Source: Muribaculaceae bacterium | GTDB taxonomy: Bacteria; Bacteroidota; Bacteroidia; Bacteroidales; Muribaculaceae | Direction of reading: 5' to 3' | Length of the DNA stretch: 64,000 nt | NCBI GenBank assembly: GCA_017391675.1 | Contig: JAFOXR010000061.1 | Location: 1 to 64,000, forward strand | Shown: piece by piece, positions 1-8,578 of the stretch | Numbering within the stretch: position 1 is the stretch's first letter | Layout of the letters: every line of letters starts with the position of its first letter | The notes under the pieces: model-generated | Told to the model about the DNA's origin: nothing | What the model saw: only the letters and a program-made list of their open reading frames with translations | Databases searched by the model: none | Position numbers and translations under genes: made by a program

Positions 1-537
1 GTTAGTGTTTGAATCATCACCACCAATGATTACAAGAGCTGAGATATTAAGTTCCTTAAGGATTTCAAGACCTTTTTCAAATTGTTCAGGCTTTTCTAGT
101 TTTGTACGGCCAGAACCAATAATATCAAAACCTCCAGTATTACGATATTCATCAATAATAGCTGATGTCAACTCCATATATTTGTGATCAACAAGTCCAC
201 CTGGTCCCATCAAGAAACCGTAAAGACGACTATCCTTATTTACTGCTTTGATACCATCAAACAAACCGCTTATCACATTGTGACCGCCAGGAGCTTGACC
301 ACCAGAAAGAATCACACCCACATTAATTGGTTCATGCGACTTTGTACTCTTTGAAGATTTTTCAAATGTTAGGACTGGAAGACCATAAGTGTTAGGGAAC
401 AATTCTTTGATTGCTTCTTGGTCTGCTACCGATTGTGTTGGTTCACCCTCTACTGCTGCTACACCGCCCCACAATGCTGAAGGCAATTTTGGCTGATATG
501 CAGCACGAGCTGTTTGTAAAGCACTTTTTTTAGCCAT
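1..537 (-). CDS. pfp: Diphosphate--fructose-6-phosphate 1-phosphotransferase, 3' part cut by window edge
   Basis: PPi-dependent phosphofructokinase, a cytosolic glycolytic enzyme that phosphorylates fructose-6-phosphate reversibly with pyrophosphate. Only the first 179 codons lie in the window; the gene continues past base 1. The visible part begins MAKKSALQTARAAYQPKLPS and includes the phosphate-binding stretch GVILSGGQAPGGHN (about residues 75-88) and GGDDSNTNA near the window edge. The GGDD form, rather than the GGDGS of ATP-dependent PfkA, is typical of the PPi-using long-form family. The start is the ATG at 535-537. It has no close upstream partner and is transcribed away from the M16 gene. 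Confidence 0.93.
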   Translation of the reverse strand, partial: MAKKSALQTARAAYQPKLPSALWGGVAAVEGEPTQSVADQEAIKELFPNTYGLPVLTFEKSSKSTKSHEPINVGVILSGGQAPGGHNVISGLFDGIKAVNKDSRLYGFLMGPGGLVDHKYMELTSAIIDEYRNTGGFDIIGSGRTKLEKPEQFEKGLEILKELNISALVIIGGDDSNTN

Positions 538-625
538 AATATTTTTATTCTTTAATTCAATTATTGTCAATTTGAAAATTACCGCAAATTTCGCAAAAAA
601 ATATGAGTAAAACAACACAAACGCT

Positions 626-1921
626 TTATATTTTCAATTGTTTTTCATCTCCAGCTATTGCAATATAGAATTTATCCGCATCTATATACTTATTTGCAAC
701 AGCCAATAATTCCTCTGGAGATACTCTATTTATTTCTTCAGCTTGTCGATTAAAATAATCCACTCCTGTTGAATAAAGTATATTTGAACTAACGACAGAA
801 GCCATTGACAACGGTGAATCAAGAGTCTTAGCCAAATCGCTAAGCATGCAATTTTTCACCATGTCCAATTCTTCAATGGGCATCAGTTCGTTTTGCAGCT
901 TTTTAATTTCATTATTTACTTCCGATATTAAAGGATAAGTATATTTCGTATCACATTCACTACTTATCACAATTTTTGCATCTCCCCGTCGTCCGACAAG
1001 CATTGAACTAATTCCATAAGTATACCCCTTTTCTTCTCGTATATTTTGCATCAATCGGCTTCCAAAATACCCACCCAATGCAGTTATCAGTATTCTCAAT
1101 TTAATATAGTCATGATGATTTCTTGGAATAGAGCCATGTATCATATACACCGAAGATTGCAATGCATCTTCTTTATTCACCAAAACATTATATGTATCAG
1201 ACGGGGTTCTTTCAATGGCATTTATCTGAGAGGCCGCCCCATGACAAGTCTCAATTCCATAATATTTATCTAAGAGAGACAATTCTTTATCACCTACTTT
1301 ACCAGACAAAATCATCACACAATTTTCTGGTTTATAATATTCTGCATGAAACGCTTTCACATCATCTCTTGTCAAACGCTCCACATCTTCATCGCATATC
1401 ATATGCGCAAACGGGTGTTTTTTCCCAAAATACAATCCTCGGCATGACATCTGCGACAAATACTTAACCCTCTCTTTGGCATTGCGATATGCACTTTTTA
1501 TTTGCATCTTCAACAAATCAAACTCTTGCTCTGGAATTGATGGCGAGAGCAAAACACTTCGCAACGCAGGCAACACATTTTCAAGATTACTATTCAGTGA
1601 ATTAAGGGACACTTGAGTAAAGTTATCGTGACTCATAGCATTCATGTATGCACCATTATAGTCAAGCAATTCCGACATCTGTTCCGATGTGTATTCATTA
1701 CTACCATGCACAAGCATTGATGCCAATGCCATTGATTGTAATGGCATTGTTTCCTCTAACAATCCGCCACGATACAGCATGTCCAGCTTACATACATCTT
1801 GATCTCCGCTATTTACTATATAAACTTTAATCCCATTATTTAATGTTACATAGGTTGGATAATCAAATTTCAAATCAACAAATGTACTTAAATCAGGACT
1901 CTTACTTCTATCTATCATCAT
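626..1921 (-). CDS. M16 (insulinase/pitrilysin) family protein lacking the zinc motif
   Basis: A single-length M16B-type protein (431 aa). The N-terminal half should carry the HxxEH zinc site, but the equivalent helix reads SMALASMLVHGSNEYTSEQM (about residues 62-81) with no HxxEH. The C-terminal half keeps the substrate-binding R/Y signature as NIREEKGYTYGISS. In M16B pairs one subunit has HxxEH and the other has R/Y, so this is probably the non-catalytic partner; the catalytic partner is not in this window. No signal peptide is visible. It starts MMIDRS, so either of the first two ATGs may be used. A promoter box lies just upstream. Confidence 0.85.
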   Translation of the reverse strand: MMIDRSKSPDLSTFVDLKFDYPTYVTLNNGIKVYIVNSGDQDVCKLDMLYRGGLLEETMPLQSMALASMLVHGSNEYTSEQMSELLDYNGAYMNAMSHDNFTQVSLNSLNSNLENVLPALRSVLLSPSIPEQEFDLLKMQIKSAYRNAKERVKYLSQMSCRGLYFGKKHPFAHMICDEDVERLTRDDVKAFHAEYYKPENCVMILSGKVGDKELSLLDKYYGIETCHGAASQINAIERTPSDTYNVLVNKEDALQSSVYMIHGSIPRNHHDYIKLRILITALGGYFGSRLMQNIREEKGYTYGISSMLVGRRGDAKIVISSECDTKYTYPLISEVNNEIKKLQNELMPIEELDMVKNCMLSDLAKTLDSPLSMASVVSSNILYSTGVDYFNRQAEEINRVSPEELLAVANKYIDADKFYIAIAGDEKQLKI

Positions 1922-1939
1922 TCTTCATTTTATCTGGTA

Positions 1940-1968
1940 CAAAGATAATGAAAGTTTACTTAGTAAAC
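1940..1968 (-). promoter_or_regulatory. Promoter of the M16 gene with a palindromic operator candidate
   Basis: On the minus strand TATCTTTG (1940-1947) matches the Bacteroidota -7 box TAnnTTTG and lies about 20 bases before the ATG. Directly upstream, 1954-1968 is a perfect 7+1+7 palindrome, GTTTACTTAGTAAAC, placed between the -7 and -33 positions. That is where a repressor site could sit. The operator role is inference. Confidence 0.5.
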
Positions 1969-2091
1969 GGGGTTCACATTACAGTACATCAATTTATTAA
2001 TCTCAAATTAAGTGAAAACTATATAACATTGTTTTATTTTAGAAACTTTCCCTAACACCAAATGTTTTAATGCTGAGAACAACAAAAAACT

Positions 2092-2610
2092 ATGATTATG
2101 CAAACACATGCCTTACCTATATTACAGCAACAGCTGCTAGATCTTCAAGACAATATGCTGAATTTTGCCTATACTCTCACTTCAGATCGTGAGGAAGCGC
2201 GTGACTTGTTACAGGACACCACTCTAAAAGTACTTGATAATCAGGAAAAGTTTGCAGAAGGCACTAATTTCAAAGGCTGGGTATTCACCATAATGAGAAA
2301 CATATTCATAAACAATTATAGACGAATTGTCCGTAATAACACAATGGTAGATAAAAGTGAAGACCTATACCATCTGAATCTGCCACAAGAATCGGGATTT
2401 TCAACACCAGAATGCTCTTATAATGTAAAAGAAATCACAAAAGCCATAAACCAATTTTCCGACGAATACCGTATCCCTTTTACCATGCATATTGCAGGGT
2501 TCAAGTATAACGAGATAGCGGAAAAGATGAACCTTCCGCTAGGCACTGTAAAAAGCAGAATCTTTTTTGCGCGACAGAAACTGCAGTCACAGCTAAAAGA
2601 CTACAGGTAA
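2092..2610 (+). CDS. ECF-type RNA polymerase sigma factor
   Basis: A 172 aa group 4 sigma-70 factor. Region 2 is at about residues 20-85 (DREEARDLLQDTTLKVL, then FKGWVFTIMRNIFINNYRR) and region 4 at about 115-170, with the helix-turn-helix YNEIAEKMNLPLGTVKSRIF. Two ATGs, at 2092 and 2098, are possible starts. No anti-sigma gene is adjacent: the next gene is convergent, with only 4 bases between the stops. It is a clear paralogue of the sigma factor at 26971-27474, sharing the PLGTVKSRIFFAR block. Anti-sigma-less ECF factors of this type are known in Bacteroidales; the target genes are unknown. Confidence 0.9.
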   Translation: MIMQTHALPILQQQLLDLQDNMLNFAYTLTSDREEARDLLQDTTLKVLDNQEKFAEGTNFKGWVFTIMRNIFINNYRRIVRNNTMVDKSEDLYHLNLPQESGFSTPECSYNVKEITKAINQFSDEYRIPFTMHIAGFKYNEIAEKMNLPLGTVKSRIFFARQKLQSQLKDYR

Positions 2611-2614
2611 AGCA

Positions 2615-2881
2615 TTACAATTTAGAAATAGCTTTTAGGGCTTGAGCCAACTGATCGGGACATGAAGTTGGTTTAAAACCGCACTTAATACCCTCTAGTC
2701 TTGAGATAGCATCTTCGCATTTCATTCCTTTCACAAGTCTTGAAATGCCTTGCAAGTTTCCATTGCAACCGCCAAAGAATTCAACCTCATTTATCACACC
2801 ATTCTCCACATCAATATTTATTTGCGAAGAGCATGTCCCTTGAGTTCTATATGTATATTTTGCCATATCGGTTATATTCAT
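2615..2881 (-). CDS. TSCPD-domain protein (TIGR03905-like)
   Basis: An 88 aa protein that is essentially one TSCPD domain, named for its C-terminal motif TSCPDQLAQAL. It has four conserved-looking cysteines: C17 in GTCSSQI, C39 in GGCNGN, one in IKCGFK and one in TSCPD. Such domains also occur at the end of some ribonucleotide reductases and may bind metal, but the free-standing form has no established function. It starts 6 bases after the Crp/Fnr gene on the same strand, so the two are probably co-transcribed. Its stop faces the ECF sigma gene's stop, 4 bases apart. Confidence 0.85.
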   Translation of the reverse strand: MNITDMAKYTYRTQGTCSSQINIDVENGVINEVEFFGGCNGNLQGISRLVKGMKCEDAISRLEGIKCGFKPTSCPDQLAQALKAISKL

Positions 2882-2887
2882 TAGAAG

Positions 2888-3571
2888 TTATTCTTCAGAG
2901 TGGAGTATATCAAGTAAATCATTTCGGTCTAGTACCGTTATTTCCGAAAGCGTGTAATCAATAACACCATCTTCTTTCATCTTTGTCAAAGCATTAATGA
3001 GAGATGAACGCTGCACACCTAAAATACTGCACAAATCTTTTTGCTTATATATAATTTTCACATCTTTGCTTCCTCGTTGCGTCAAAGATGTCACAATAAA
3101 TGCAAGACGCTCTGCTATCGTACCCGATGAAAGTGCCATAATGCCGAAAGTACTCTTCTGTGAATTACGCGATAAAATGTTCAGCATATTAAAAAGGAAC
3201 ACTTTATCACTCATTAAAATATTAATGAAATCGGCTTTTACTATCTGCAGAACACCGCAATCGGTAAGAGCTACTGCATTGAATGGATAGAATGTATTAC
3301 GGCCAAAGAGATAATCCGGACCTATCACATCTGGTCCTACTAGCGTTTCCGATACAATTACACGACGATTAGTGCTAGGTATTTCGACCTCCACCTCTCC
3401 TGAAATTATAAATCTGATGTGAGTACACACATCATTAGCTGCAACTATTTGTTGACCTTCTGTATATTTAACGAAATGGAATGGAGTTTTCTCTATCAGT
3501 TCCGACAATTTATCACGGCTTACACCCTGAAACAGCGGCAACTCCATCAATTTCTCATACATACTTTCCAT
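2888..3571 (-). CDS. Crp/Fnr family transcriptional regulator
   Basis: A 227 aa regulator with an N-terminal cyclic-nucleotide-binding-like beta-barrel (about residues 10-125, including FIISGEVEVEI) and a C-terminal Crp-type winged helix (about 150-220; KQKDLCSILGVQRSSLINALTKMKEDG). No FNR-like N-terminal cysteine cluster is seen, so an iron-sulphur oxygen sensor is unlikely. The ligand and targets cannot be told from sequence. It heads a two-gene unit with the TSCPD gene and has its own promoter box at 3637-3644. Confidence 0.9.
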   Translation of the reverse strand: MESMYEKLMELPLFQGVSRDKLSELIEKTPFHFVKYTEGQQIVAANDVCTHIRFIISGEVEVEIPSTNRRVIVSETLVGPDVIGPDYLFGRNTFYPFNAVALTDCGVLQIVKADFINILMSDKVFLFNMLNILSRNSQKSTFGIMALSSGTIAERLAFIVTSLTQRGSKDVKIIYKQKDLCSILGVQRSSLINALTKMKEDGVIDYTLSEITVLDRNDLLDILHSEE

Positions 3572-3636
3572 ATCCTATATCATGTTTTCTATTATTATGT
3601 CTACAAATATTATTCACAATGTTGTATTTGCATATA

Positions 3637-3644
3637 CAAAGATA
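3637..3644 (-). promoter_or_regulatory. Promoter -7 box of the Crp/Fnr-TSCPD unit
   Basis: TATCTTTG on the minus strand matches TAnnTTTG exactly, about 65 bases upstream of the Crp/Fnr start. The leader between is AT-rich and shows no obvious structure. Confidence 0.55.
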
Positions 3645-3673
3645 TGTTATTTATGCATAACCCAATAGCACTT

Positions 3674-3699
3674 TAAATGTTTTTTGCAAAAAACATTTA
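3674..3699 (-). terminator. 26-base perfect palindrome after the BASS transporter gene
   Basis: TAAATGTTTTTTG followed by its exact complement CAAAAAACATTTA, starting 3 bases past the stop of the minus-strand transporter gene. It could fold as a terminator hairpin, but no uridine run follows. It also lies upstream of the Crp/Fnr promoter, so an operator role is equally possible. Confidence 0.4.
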
Positions 3700-3701
3700 C
3701 T

Positions 3702-4601
3702 TCATGCTTTTCTAGCCTGCCTGGTTTTCAGATAAATCTGAGTACTATTAATTATATTCTGCCATGCTATATATGCTGCAGGAGCAACCGATATTATTGG
3801 ATTCAAGTATGTTAAAGACAGCCATAGTGCCAGCACTGTATTTTTCTGCCCTAGTGCTTGTGCACCTGCTACTTTATCACCGAATCTTGCTCCTACTTTT
3901 CGGCCTACATAGAACTGTAAACAACATACAATCAAGGATACCAATGCAAGGTAACACATTGTATCTATTTCCGATACTGGTTGCTTCATCACAAAACTTA
4001 CTGCATTTCCCATTACGATAAACAAAGCACATGCCCATAGCCAAAACGAAATTGTTTGATGGCTAGAAAGAGTCTTATGCAATTTAGGCAAGAATTTCCT
4101 CATGAGCAGCGCTAGCGCCAATGGTATTACGAGCATCGGTACTACCTGTGTCCCTATTCTCTGGAATGACTCTATGAATTCAATTTCTCGACCTATTTCA
4201 ATCCATGATAAGAACATCGGAGCCGTTAGTGCCAGTACCATATTGCTGAGCAACGAATACACTGCTAGAGTAGAAATGCTTCCTCCAAGCATACCAGTTA
4301 CGACCGGAGCCGATGTTGCCGTTGAAATGAAAACGCATAAGAACGCACCTTCAGCTACAATTGGATTAATAAAATACAATATATAGTATACTGCCCAGCA
4401 ACCTAAGAACTGCAATGCCAATAAGCTCCAGTGAAACCGTGTAATCTTGAATTCTGCAGGATTAAGCCTAGTAAATGTAATGGTAAGCATGCAGAAAATA
4501 AGCACTGGCGATAACCATGAAATAAATCCAATATAATTATGCAGCAGCACTCCGCCAATCATGGATATTGGCAAGATCCAAGTTTTTAAGAATTTTATCA
4601 T
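3702..4601 (-). CDS. BASS family (bile acid:sodium symporter-like) transporter
   Basis: A 299 aa integral membrane protein with about nine or ten hydrophobic segments spread over its whole length. It has the two-fold layout of SBF/BASS carriers, including STATSAPVVTGMLGG (about residues 94-108) and GAQALGQKNTVLALWLSLTY near 245-265. Members take up organic anions such as bile acids, pantoate or 2-keto acids with sodium; the substrate here cannot be assigned. Single gene on the minus strand, separated from hisS by a hairpin terminator. Confidence 0.82.
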   Translation of the reverse strand: MIKFLKTWILPISMIGGVLLHNYIGFISWLSPVLIFCMLTITFTRLNPAEFKITRFHWSLLALQFLGCWAVYYILYFINPIVAEGAFLCVFISTATSAPVVTGMLGGSISTLAVYSLLSNMVLALTAPMFLSWIEIGREIEFIESFQRIGTQVVPMLVIPLALALLMRKFLPKLHKTLSSHQTISFWLWACALFIVMGNAVSFVMKQPVSEIDTMCYLALVSLIVCCLQFYVGRKVGARFGDKVAGAQALGQKNTVLALWLSLTYLNPIISVAPAAYIAWQNIINSTQIYLKTRQARKA

Positions 4602-4604
4602 ATC

Positions 4605-4635
4605 ATAAAAACAAAAGTTCCCTCACGGGAACTTT
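4605..4635 (-). terminator. Terminator of hisS
   Basis: On the minus strand AAAGTTCCC, loop GTGA, GGGAACTTT, then TGTTTTT. It is placed between the hisS stop and the start of the transporter gene. Confidence 0.75.
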
Positions 4636-4636
4636 A

Positions 4637-5998
4637 TTATTTTAATTTTTCAATTACCTTAGAAATATCCAGAAGTTCCTGTTCTCCTGTAGACATATTC
4701 TTTAAAGCAACTTTACCTTCAGCCAACTCGGTTTCTCCCACCATTGCGACAAATGGTATATTCTTTCCGTTGGCATAGGTCATCTGCTTCTTCATTTTAG
4801 ATGATTCTGGATACAGTTCAGCCGAAATTCCTTCCTTTCTCAACTGCATAACATATTTCAAAGACTGCTTAGCCTCAGCATCGCCAAAATTCATGAAGAT
4901 TACCTTAGTTGTAGCACAAGTGTCTGCAGGATATAGATTTAGAGTGTTAAGCACATCAAATATTCTATCAGCGCCGAAACTAATGCCCACACCACTCACA
5001 CCGTCCATACCGAACACGCCTGTCAGGTTGTCATAGCGTCCGCCTCCAGTAATGCTACCCATCTCCACATCATTGGCTTTCACTTCAAGAATGCTTCCTG
5101 TATAGTAATTCAAACCTCTAGCAAGTGAAACATCTAGCTCGAGTGTAGAACGCAATCCCATTTCATCGGCACTTGAAATTACATACTTCAGTTCTTCTAT
5201 ACCTTTTACGCCTATTTCACTACTTGCCAATAAAGTTTCTAGCGTAGAGATCTTTTCATTGTTTGTTCCTGACAATTCAAGCAAAGGACGCAATGTAGCT
5301 ATCGCTTCATCGCTCAAGCCTTTTTCTTTCAGTTCTGCATTGACATTATCTATACCGATTTTGTCGATTTTATCAATCGCAACAGTAATATCAACTATCT
5401 TTTCCGGCGCACCTATCATCTCGGCAATACCGCTAAGAATCTTACGGTTATTCAACTTAATCGTAATGTTTATGCCGAAACGGAAGAAGACCTCATCAAT
5501 AAGGGAAATCAATTCCACCTCATTCACAAGAGAATCACTTCCCACAACATCGGCATCACACTGATAGAACTCGCGGTAGCGGCCCTTTTGAGGACGGTCA
5601 GCACGCCACACCGGCTGTATCTGATAACGCTTGAATGGGAACTGCAACTCATTACGATGCTGCACCACATATCTTGCGAATGGAACTGTCAAGTCATAGC
5701 GAAGTCCTTTTTCACACAATTTTGGTGTCAAATGCAGGCAATCTCTTGACGAAAGCATCTCATCGCTCGCGTCTCTTAAGAAATCACCACTATTCAATAT
5801 CTTAAAAAGTAATTTGTCGCCTTCTTCTCCGTACTTACCCATCAGCGTTGAAAGATTCTCCATCGCAGGAGTTTCTATCTGCTGGAAGCCATACAACAAG
5901 AAAACATCTTTAATTGTATTGAAAATATAATTACGCTTCGCCATTTCTTCAGGCGAAAAATCTCTAGTTCCCTTTGGAATTGATGGTTTTTGTGCCAT
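4637..5998 (-). CDS. hisS: Histidine--tRNA ligase
   Basis: Class II aminoacyl-tRNA synthetase that charges tRNA-His in the cytosol (453 aa). Motif 2 is visible as [20 protein letters not shown] (about residues 122-141), the histidine A-box as [13 protein letters not shown], and motif 3 near [11 protein letters not shown] (about 340-350). The C-terminal anticodon-binding domain starts near residue 365. The start [16 protein letters not shown] fits the family. A promoter box at 6016-6023 would give a leader of only about 11 bases, so no T-box or other leader control is possible. Confidence 0.97.
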   Translation of the reverse strand: MAQKPSIPKGTRDFSPEEMAKRNYIFNTIKDVFLLYGFQQIETPAMENLSTLMGKYGEEGDKLLFKILNSGDFLRDASDEMLSSRDCLHLTPKLCEKGLRYDLTVPFARYVVQHRNELQFPFKRYQIQPVWRADRPQKGRYREFYQCDADVVGSDSLVNEVELISLIDEVFFRFGINITIKLNNRKILSGIAEMIGAPEKIVDITVAIDKIDKIGIDNVNAELKEKGLSDEAIATLRPLLELSGTNNEKISTLETLLASSEIGVKGIEELKYVISSADEMGLRSTLELDVSLARGLNYYTGSILEVKANDVEMGSITGGGRYDNLTGVFGMDGVSGVGISFGADRIFDVLNTLNLYPADTCATTKVIFMNFGDAEAKQSLKYVMQLRKEGISAELYPESSKMKKQMTYANGKNIPFVAMVGETELAEGKVALKNMSTGEQELLDISKVIEKLK

Positions 5999-6015
5999 TA
6001 TTAATTATTTTTTTG

Positions 6016-6023
6016 CAAATATA
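6016..6023 (-). promoter_or_regulatory. Promoter -7 box of hisS
   Basis: TATATTTG on the minus strand, 18 bases upstream of the hisS ATG, matches TAnnTTTG. Confidence 0.55.
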
Positions 6024-6038
6024 CGCATTTTTCCGCTC

Positions 6039-6713
6039 TTAATCTCTGCGACGACCCATAAAAATCATGACATAATACATCAGCGTTGCGAGCGAACCCA
6101 ACGCAGCCACAACATATGTATATGCTGCCGACTTCAATGCATCTTTTGCACATTCATTATTGCGGCCAGTTGCAATGCCTGAACGGTCTAGCCACACTAG
6201 AGCACGATGACTTGCATTTATTTCTACCGGCAATGTGACAATACTGAACAATGTTGTCATTGCAAACAATATAATCCCAGCAAGCATTATTTGCGGCATT
6301 ACTTCAATTAACAGTATACCCGCAAGCAGCACCCATGATATCCACTGAGAAGCAAAACTAACAATCGGAACCAATGATGAGCGCAACTGCAACGCGCCGT
6401 ATTTTGTAGCATGCTGAACAGCATGACCACATTCATGAGCAGCAACAGCAGCTGCTGCCACACTATTGCTTGAATATACGCCTTCACTCAAGTTCACAGT
6501 TTTATCTGTAGGATTGAAATGGTCGGTGAGCATTCCTGGAGTACTTATTACTCTCACATCATAAATACCATTGTCATGCAACATCTTTTCAGCTACTTCC
6601 TTTCCTGTCATGGCAATAGGCATTTGAGAATAACGCTCAAACTTGTTTTTCAATGATGATTGTACTAGATAGCTCACTAATGCTATCACAATAAAAATTA
6701 CATATATACCCAT
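6039..6713 (-). CDS. YugP-like zinc metallopeptidase, membrane-bound
   Basis: A 224 aa membrane protein with the zinc motif HECGH at residues 93-97. The first 20 residues form a membrane segment (GIYVIFIVIALVSYLVQ) and three more hydrophobic segments lie at about 115-135, 140-160 and 200-220. Length and motif placement fit the YugP/DUF neutral zinc protease family, whose physiological substrate is not established. The conserved R-SS stretch after the HECGH helix (LRSSLVP) is present. It stands alone between TrpB2 and hisS on the same strand. Confidence 0.85.
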   Translation of the reverse strand: MGIYVIFIVIALVSYLVQSSLKNKFERYSQMPIAMTGKEVAEKMLHDNGIYDVRVISTPGMLTDHFNPTDKTVNLSEGVYSSNSVAAAAVAAHECGHAVQHATKYGALQLRSSLVPIVSFASQWISWVLLAGILLIEVMPQIMLAGIILFAMTTLFSIVTLPVEINASHRALVWLDRSGIATGRNNECAKDALKSAAYTYVVAALGSLATLMYYVMIFMGRRRD

Positions 6714-6782
6714 ATCTGTTATAAATTAAGTGTTATTCTGGAAGTAGCAAAAAGCATGCCACTATATAATGTGTCATATATA

Positions 6783-6815
6783 ATATAAGGAAAGACAGCA
6801 CTGCCCTCCCTTATG
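6783..6815 (-). terminator. Imperfect hairpin after the TrpB2 gene
   Basis: On the minus strand ATAAGGGAGGGCAG pairs with CTGTCTTTCCTTAT, 14 pairs including three G-U wobbles, around a two-base loop. The tail is AT-rich rather than a clean uridine run, so termination is plausible but not certain. Confidence 0.4.
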
Positions 6816-6845
6816 TTATTAATTCAGATTAGAAACCCTATTTAA

Positions 6846-8207
6846 TCAAAGCAATTTTTCCAGTTGTGAAATGTTTTTGTCAATTTCACTTTGAGGAACA
6901 TCATAGTTAGCCAAATCTCCCATTATGTATTGATCATATGCTGCCATATCTATCAATCCATGACCTGACAGATTAAACAGAATAACTTTTGACTTGCCTT
7001 CCAATTTAGCTTGCTCTGCTTCGCGGATAGCAGCGGCAATTGCATGAGATGACTCAGGTGCTGGTATCAAGCCTTCTGCTTGAGCAAACATAGTCGCAGC
7101 CTTAAATGTCTCCAATTGCTGAATATCAACAGCTTCTAGATAACCATCATTCTTCAACTGGCTCACAATCGAACCGGCTCCATGGTAGCGCAAACCTCCT
7201 GCATGTATATTTGCCGGAGAGAAGTTATGACCTAGTGTATACATTGGTATCATTGGTGTATATCCGGCTTCATCACCGAAATCATACTGCATAACGCCTC
7301 GTGTAAGTTTAGGACAAGAAGCAGGTTCTGCCGCAACGAACCGTGTATTGCGTTCACCCGTAAAATTATGACGCATGAATGGGAATGAGATACCAGCAAA
7401 GTTACTGCCACCGCCGAAACAGCCAATCACTACATCGGGATACTCTCCTGCCATTTCCATTTGCTTTTCTGCTTCAAGACCTATTACTGTCTGGTGCAGT
7501 GCCACATGATTCATTACCGAGCCAAGTGCATATTTACAATTAGGTGTTGACATAGCTAGTTCTACAGCTTCCGATATAGCAGTACCTAAAGAACCTTGAT
7601 AATTAGGCGTATCTGTAATTATCTTGCGACCGGCTTTAGTAGACATACTTGGAGATGCTATCACCTGGGCGCCATAAGTCTGCATTATAGAACGGCGGTA
7701 AGGTTTCTGATGATAAGACACTTTAACCATATATACAGCCAATTCCAGACCAAAGTGCTTTGCTGCCATTGACAACGCAGCACCCCATTGTCCTGCACCA
7801 GTTTCTGTGGTTATATTGGTAACGCCTTCTTGCTTGCAGTAATATGCTTGCGGTATAGCAGAATTCAGTTTATGAGATCCTACCGGGCTCACACTTTCAT
7901 TCTTGAAGTATATATGCGCAGGTGTATCTAGCATCTTTTCTAGCCCGTAAGCACGAACAAGTGGAGTCGGACGCCATATCTTATACATATCCCTTACTTC
8001 TTCTGGAATTTCAATCCATGCATCAGTAGCATTCAACTCCTGATGTGAAGCGGCTTTCGAGAACAACGGATACAAGTCTTCCGATTTCATAGGCTCTTTT
8101 GTCTTTGGATTCAAAAGAGGTTTTGGCTTGTTTTTCATTTCAGCCATAACATTATACCATGCTGTTGGTATATCCTTTTCCTGCAATAAAAATTTCTTTG
8201 ACTCCAT
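6846..8207 (-). CDS. TrpB2-type tryptophan synthase beta-like PLP enzyme
   Basis: A 453 aa PLP-dependent enzyme of the TrpB2 branch. It has the PLP lysine K113 in SPVGSHKLNS, the phosphate-binding loop CFGGGSNFAG (about residues 262-271), and the long N-terminal extension that separates TrpB2 from canonical TrpB (about 400 aa). TrpB2 makes tryptophan from indole and serine and usually acts without TrpA. No trpA or other trp gene is adjacent, which fits an indole-salvage role. It has its own well-matched promoter and is divergent from nhaC. Confidence 0.93.
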   Translation of the reverse strand: MESKKFLLQEKDIPTAWYNVMAEMKNKPKPLLNPKTKEPMKSEDLYPLFSKAASHQELNATDAWIEIPEEVRDMYKIWRPTPLVRAYGLEKMLDTPAHIYFKNESVSPVGSHKLNSAIPQAYYCKQEGVTNITTETGAGQWGAALSMAAKHFGLELAVYMVKVSYHQKPYRRSIMQTYGAQVIASPSMSTKAGRKIITDTPNYQGSLGTAISEAVELAMSTPNCKYALGSVMNHVALHQTVIGLEAEKQMEMAGEYPDVVIGCFGGGSNFAGISFPFMRHNFTGERNTRFVAAEPASCPKLTRGVMQYDFGDEAGYTPMIPMYTLGHNFSPANIHAGGLRYHGAGSIVSQLKNDGYLEAVDIQQLETFKAATMFAQAEGLIPAPESSHAIAAAIREAEQAKLEGKSKVILFNLSGHGLIDMAAYDQYIMGDLANYDVPQSEIDKNISQLEKLL

Positions 8208-8262
8208 AGTCTAAATATGTATAAATTGTATATTTATTATTCTGTAATTGAAATTATATGCA

Positions 8263-8294
8263 CAAAAGTAGTATATTTATCTTAAATACACAAA
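8263..8294 (-). promoter_or_regulatory. Promoter of the TrpB2 gene
   Basis: Minus strand TTTG (8291-8294), a 20-base spacer, then TACTTTTG (8263-8270). Both boxes and the spacing match the Bacteroidota consensus. The leader is about 50 bases. Confidence 0.7.
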
Positions 8295-8522
8295 TATTTT
8301 ATCTACATAATTGAAAAATTTGCCTTTTTTTATAAACAATGCAACAACAACGCGACGGAATAGCTCACGCAATCCCGCCACATCCTTTAATCACATTATG
8401 CTTTTAAGTGCTAAAACAACGCTCACGCGCTAACATTATGAGAAAAGTACGAATATTTATGTCTAACTAATCATGAAAAAACTACTTTTATCTGACTACT
8501 AAACATTGCTATACACACAAAA

Positions 8523-8554
8523 GTTCGGCATATAGGAAAAAATTTTTACTTTTG
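8523..8554 (+). promoter_or_regulatory. Promoter of nhaC
   Basis: TACTTTTG (8547-8554) matches TAnnTTTG; TTCG at 8523-8526 is a weak -33 box with a 20-base spacer. Transcription would start near 8561, so the in-frame TTG at 8552 cannot be the start and ATG 8579 is used. Confidence 0.6.
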
Positions 8555-8578
8555 CATTTCAATAAACACAATATCAAC

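Larger units (their letters stand above)
8208..8578. other. Divergent intergenic region between TrpB2 and nhaC
   Basis: Holds the two promoters listed separately. About 220 bases between them (8300-8520) have no gene. Two short direct repeats can be seen: GCTCACGC at 8363-8370 and 8421-8428, and ACATTATG at about 8393-8400 and 8433-8440. No hairpin or ORF of note. Confidence 0.6.

Noticed and set aside
5999..6038. Leader control (T-box type) of hisS
   Set aside because: Leader of about 11 bases only; no room for any structure.
8552..8578. TTG start for nhaC
   Set aside because: It lies inside the -7 box, upstream of the expected transcription start; ATG 8579 fits the family.
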